Shown piece after piece: positions 61,918-64,000 of a stretch of 64,000 nt of DNA. A model generated the notes under the pieces. It was given only the letters and a program-made list of their open reading frames with translations, was not told where the DNA came from and did no database searches. Positions within the stretch are counted from its first letter, which is position 1. Every line of letters starts with the position of its first letter. Source of the stretch: CAHJXG01 sp964235485 (GTDB lineage Bacteria; Pseudomonadota; Alphaproteobacteria; Acetobacterales; Acetobacteraceae); the NCBI GenBank assembly GCA_964235485.1, contig CAXSAZ010000006.1, positions 62,001-126,000 on the forward strand, written 5' to 3'. Made by a program: the position numbers and the translations under genes.

Positions 61918-62781
61918 TCAGATGGAATAATCGAACCCGGCGTAGGACAGTTCGCGCAGGGTCTCGTCCGCGCTCCGGGGCGGGTTGCCGGCGGAGGCGA
62001 TGCGGACGACGCGGGCCGGCACGCCGGCGACGGTGGCCCGCGCCGGCACCGCGGCCAGCACCACCGAGCCGGCCGCAATCCGCGCCTGCTCGCCCACTTC
62101 GATGTTGCCCAGAATTTTGGCCCCGGCGCCGATCATTGCGCCCCGGCGGATCTTCGGGTGGCGGTCGCCCGCCTGCTTCCCGGTCCCGCCCAGCGTGATG
62201 CCCTGCAGCAGCGACACGTCGTCCTCGATCACCGCCGTTTCCCCCACGACCAGGCCGGTCGCGTGGTCCAGGAACACGCCCCGGCCGATCCGGGCGGCGG
62301 GGTGGATATCCGTTTGGAACACTTCCGACGAGCGGCTTTGCAGGTAAAGCGCGAAGTCCCGCTCGCCCGCGTTCCACAGCCAATGCGTGAGCCGGTGGGC
62401 CTGCAGTGCGTGGAAGCCCTTGAAGTAAAGGAACGGCTCGATCAGGCGCTCGCAGGCCGGGTCGCGGTCGAGCACGGCGGCGATGTCGGCCTTGAGGCCC
62501 GAACCGATCTCGTGCGTCGCGCCGGATGCCCGGTGAAACGCCTGCAGGATCACCGGCTGCGCCACGACGTCATTCTTCAGCCGCACGGCGACGCGGTGGA
62601 ACAGCGCCGCCTCGAAGCTCGGCTGGTTCAAGATCGAGTCCAGGAACAACGGGGCCAGCGTGGGCGAGCCGGCATAGGCCTGCTCGGCTTCAAGCCGCAA
62701 CTGGCGCCAGAGCGCATCCGCAAAGGCGTCCTGTTCCGACGACACCAGCGTCAGGTGGTTCAGCCGTGACCGCAATGCCAT
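61918..62781 (-). CDS. cysE: serine O-acetyltransferase
   Basis: Acetylates serine with acetyl-CoA, the first step of cysteine synthesis. The 287-residue protein has the N-terminal helical domain and the left-handed beta-helix with DIHPAARIGRGVFLDHATG (catalytic His and Asp), VVGETAVIEDDVSLLQGITLGG (shown in two parts in family alignments) and DRHPKIRRGAMIGAGAKILG. The C-terminal tail ends in FDYSI; the final Ile is the residue that binds cysteine synthase. GGGAGG 4 bases before ATG 62781 supports the start. It stands alone between an REP element and the SMR gene. Confidence 0.95.
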   Translation of the reverse strand: MALRSRLNHLTLVSSEQDAFADALWRQLRLEAEQAYAGSPTLAPLFLDSILNQPSFEAALFHRVAVRLKNDVVAQPVILQAFHRASGATHEIGSGLKADIAAVLDRDPACERLIEPFLYFKGFHALQAHRLTHWLWNAGERDFALYLQSRSSEVFQTDIHPAARIGRGVFLDHATGLVVGETAVIEDDVSLLQGITLGGTGKQAGDRHPKIRRGAMIGAGAKILGNIEVGEQARIAAGSVVLAAVPARATVAGVPARVVRIASAGNPPRSADETLRELSYAGFDYSI

Positions 62782-63068
62782 GTTTCCTCCCGCCCATTCG
62801 GGCGTTGCCAAGCGGAACAAACCCGTTTCCATGCCCGGGCGCAAGCGGCACGGGCTGCCGCCCGGCCACGAGGCATCGGCGGCCATCCGAAAGGAACGGT
62901 CTCACGAGGTGGGGGGCGTGCCATGCGGGCACAAGCCGTTTTCCTCGCCGGCGTCGCCGCCGCAGCCTGACGCCGCGCGTCCCTGCCCTCCGATGGGCTG
63001 CGATTTGCAAAAAAACTGGGAACGGGCCACCCCTTCCCGGGCGGGTACACTGGCCTGGAGGAAACGGA

Positions 63069-63389
63069 ATGGCGTGGGTCATGGTGGTGGTCGCCGGGCT
63101 GCTGGAAATGGTGTGGGCCTATTCCGCCAAGCGGTCCCAGGGCTTCAGCAACTGGGGCTGGGGCGCCGTGACGGTGGTGACATCGCTGGCCAGCTTCTTC
63201 CTGCTGACCTTTTCCATGCGCGGCCTGCCGCTCGGCACGGCCTACGCCGTTTGGACGGGGATCGGAGCGGCCGGCACCTTTGTGGTCGGGATCGTCCTGA
63301 TGAACGAGCCGGCCGGCTTTTGGCGTGTCGCCAGCGCCGCGCTGATCGTGGGCGGCGTGATCGGGTTGCGGCTGACGAGCAAGGGCTGA
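63069..63389 (+). CDS. sugE: SMR family exporter (SugE/Gdx-like)
   Basis: A 106-residue small multidrug resistance protein with four helices. The membrane-embedded Glu is in GLLEMVWAYSAKRSQGF, and the conserved LPLGTAYAVWTGIGAAGTF block is present. The W-A-Y-S-x-K signature after the Glu fits the guanidinium exporter (Gdx/SugE) subtype rather than EmrE. GGAGG lies about 8 bases before the ATG. No guanidine riboswitch was recognised upstream. It is followed directly by an MgtC-type pseudogene. Confidence 0.92.
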   Translation: MAWVMVVVAGLLEMVWAYSAKRSQGFSNWGWGAVTVVTSLASFFLLTFSMRGLPLGTAYAVWTGIGAAGTFVVGIVLMNEPAGFWRVASAALIVGGVIGLRLTSKG

Positions 63390-63390
63390 C

Positions 63391-63817
63391 ATGGACAGCT
63401 TCCGCATCTTTCCGCACGTGTTCGTCCTCGCAGCCGCTTACGCGCTCGCGGTGTTGATCGGTTGGAAACCGCGAGCGGGCGGACCGCAGCGCCGGGCTGC
63501 GCACCTTTCCGCTCGTCGCCATCGCCACTTGCAGCTTCATCCAGGCCACCGAGGAACTGATCGGCCACCCCGAAGGCCAAGGGCAGATCATCGGCGGCCT
63601 CATCACCGGCGTGGGCTTCATCGGCGGCGCCATCCTGCAGCAGGGCACGGCCACGGCGGCGAGCCTGTGAGCCATCGGCGCCATCGGCACCGCGGTGGGC
63701 CTGGGCGCCTACGACTCCGCCCTCGTCATCGCCGCCTTCACCATCCTGACCCTGCGCCTGCTCGCCCCCTCGAAGCGCCAGGGCCAGGGCGAGCAAGGCC
63801 CGGAAGACAAGCCGTGA
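63391..63817 (+). pseudogene. MgtC/SapB family membrane protein, broken
   Basis: Translation begins normally (DSFRIFPHVFVLAAAYALAV, then LIGW) but shifts frame near 63465, after which the family sequence resumes in another frame as RERADRSAGLRTFPLVAIA. It continues to TGVGFIGGAILQQGTATAAS, where a TGA at about 63668 replaces the Trp codon expected in AASLWAIGAIGTAVGLG. The rest reads on to a stop at 63817. One frameshift and one nonsense mutation mark it as a pseudogene. The intact family is a small membrane protein linked to magnesium stress and acid survival. Confidence 0.85.
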
Positions 63818-63858
63818 GCATCGGTCAAGATCAGCCCATTGGGAGCGCGAAAACAAGC

Positions 63859-64000
63859 ATGAAACAGGTTCTGCAGATCGGCGCCGCCTTGGCAGTAAGC
63901 GTCCTCCCGCTCCTCATGGCGCCGGCGTCCGCCGCGGCGGCGGGGCCTCCGCCGGCCTGCCCGGCCGATCCTGTCCGGGTCGTGCGCTCGGCCGGCGGCA
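63859..64000 (+). CDS. exported protein, N-terminal part only
   Basis: The window ends 47 codons into this gene. The visible part is a Sec signal peptide: MKQVLQIGAALAVSVLPLLM then APASAAAAGPPPACPADP. The mature start contains a Cys soon after the cleavage region. Nothing further can be said about function. A GGGAGC-like site lies upstream. An in-frame GTG at 63814 exists but would bury the signal peptide. Confidence 0.6.
   Translation, partial: MKQVLQIGAALAVSVLPLLMAPASAAAAGPPPACPADPVRVVRSAGG

Noticed and set aside
62782..63068. Guanidine riboswitch upstream of the SugE/Gdx-like gene
   Set aside because: I looked for paired ACGG/ACGA loops and the other guanidine classes but could not assemble a convincing structure.
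63665..63670. TGA in the MgtC-like frame as a selenocysteine codon
   Set aside because: The position is normally Trp, no SECIS-like hairpin is apparent, and an upstream frameshift already breaks the gene.
1..64000. tRNA or rRNA genes, CRISPR arrays, insertion sequences, prophage genes
   Set aside because: No cloverleaf with conserved T-loop, no regularly spaced repeats and no transposase or integrase sequence were recognised.

Overview
The window is GC-rich (about 70 percent), tightly packed bacterial chromosome with many 4-base ATGA/GTGA gene overlaps and frequent GTG starts. Gene content (class II DAHP synthase, several Crp/Fnr regulators with a Crp-type helix-turn-helix, tandem ABC importers, LivK-type binding proteins, DUF3311 plus sodium:solute symporter pair) suggests an alphaproteobacterium, probably of the Rhodospirillales/Acetobacterales group. 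That placement is inference. No rRNA, tRNA, CRISPR array or insertion sequence was recognised.

Region 1 (1-13.5 kb) is a purine salvage and degradation island: end of an NCS2 permease, urate oxidase, a fused OHCU decarboxylase/HIU hydrolase, a 2-oxoglutarate/Fe(II) oxygenase, a BMP-type nucleoside ABC importer (two permeases, double ATPase, lipoprotein-like binding protein), a LysE exporter, a GNAT acetyltransferase and a two-subunit xanthine-dehydrogenase-like hydroxylase (2Fe-2S fused to the Mo subunit, separate FAD subunit). A vestige of a Mo-subunit C-terminus lies on the far side of the GNAT gene.

Region 2 (14-36.8 kb) is the most striking part. Almost everything is on the minus strand, and it reads as a scytonemin-like indole-phenol pigment cluster in a non-cyanobacterium. 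It holds a Crp/Fnr regulator, a small protein, a ScyD/ScyE-type beta-propeller fused to a degenerate SGNH hydrolase, a ScyA-like ThDP enzyme and a ScyC-like cyclase. The ScyC gene overlaps trpG-trpD-trpC, followed by trpE, class II DAHP synthase and tyrA. Further along come a cysteine-free NPF/NNQFVV repeat protein, aroK, aroA, a second Crp/Fnr regulator, an aromatic aminotransferase and trpB-trpA. TyrA would supply 4-hydroxyphenylpyruvate, and the Trp genes plus the aminotransferase would supply indole-3-pyruvate. These are the two substrates that ScyA couples and ScyC cyclises in cyanobacteria. ScyB (tryptophan dehydrogenase) and TrpF were not seen.

Region 3 (37-48 kb) holds two LivK-type binding proteins without their permeases, each next to small-molecule enzymes (SDR, enoyl-CoA hydratase, GST; cyclase, alpha/beta hydrolase). 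It also has an OGFr-domain protein, a DUF3311/sodium symporter pair, a hypothetical protein and two tandem Crp/Fnr regulators. Region 4 (48-50.2 kb) has a cupin, a TetR remnant and an MFS transporter.

Region 5 (50.5-61.7 kb) is a catabolic operon of FGGY kinase, acetoin-dehydrogenase-like E1alpha/E1beta/E2, an Rbs-type ABC importer and two SDR dehydrogenases. It is divergent from a SorC-type regulator, with two perfect 13-bp palindromes in the shared promoter region. Region 6 (61.7-64 kb) has a REP-like element, cysE, an SMR exporter, an MgtC-family pseudogene (frameshift plus nonsense) and the start of an exported protein cut by the window edge.
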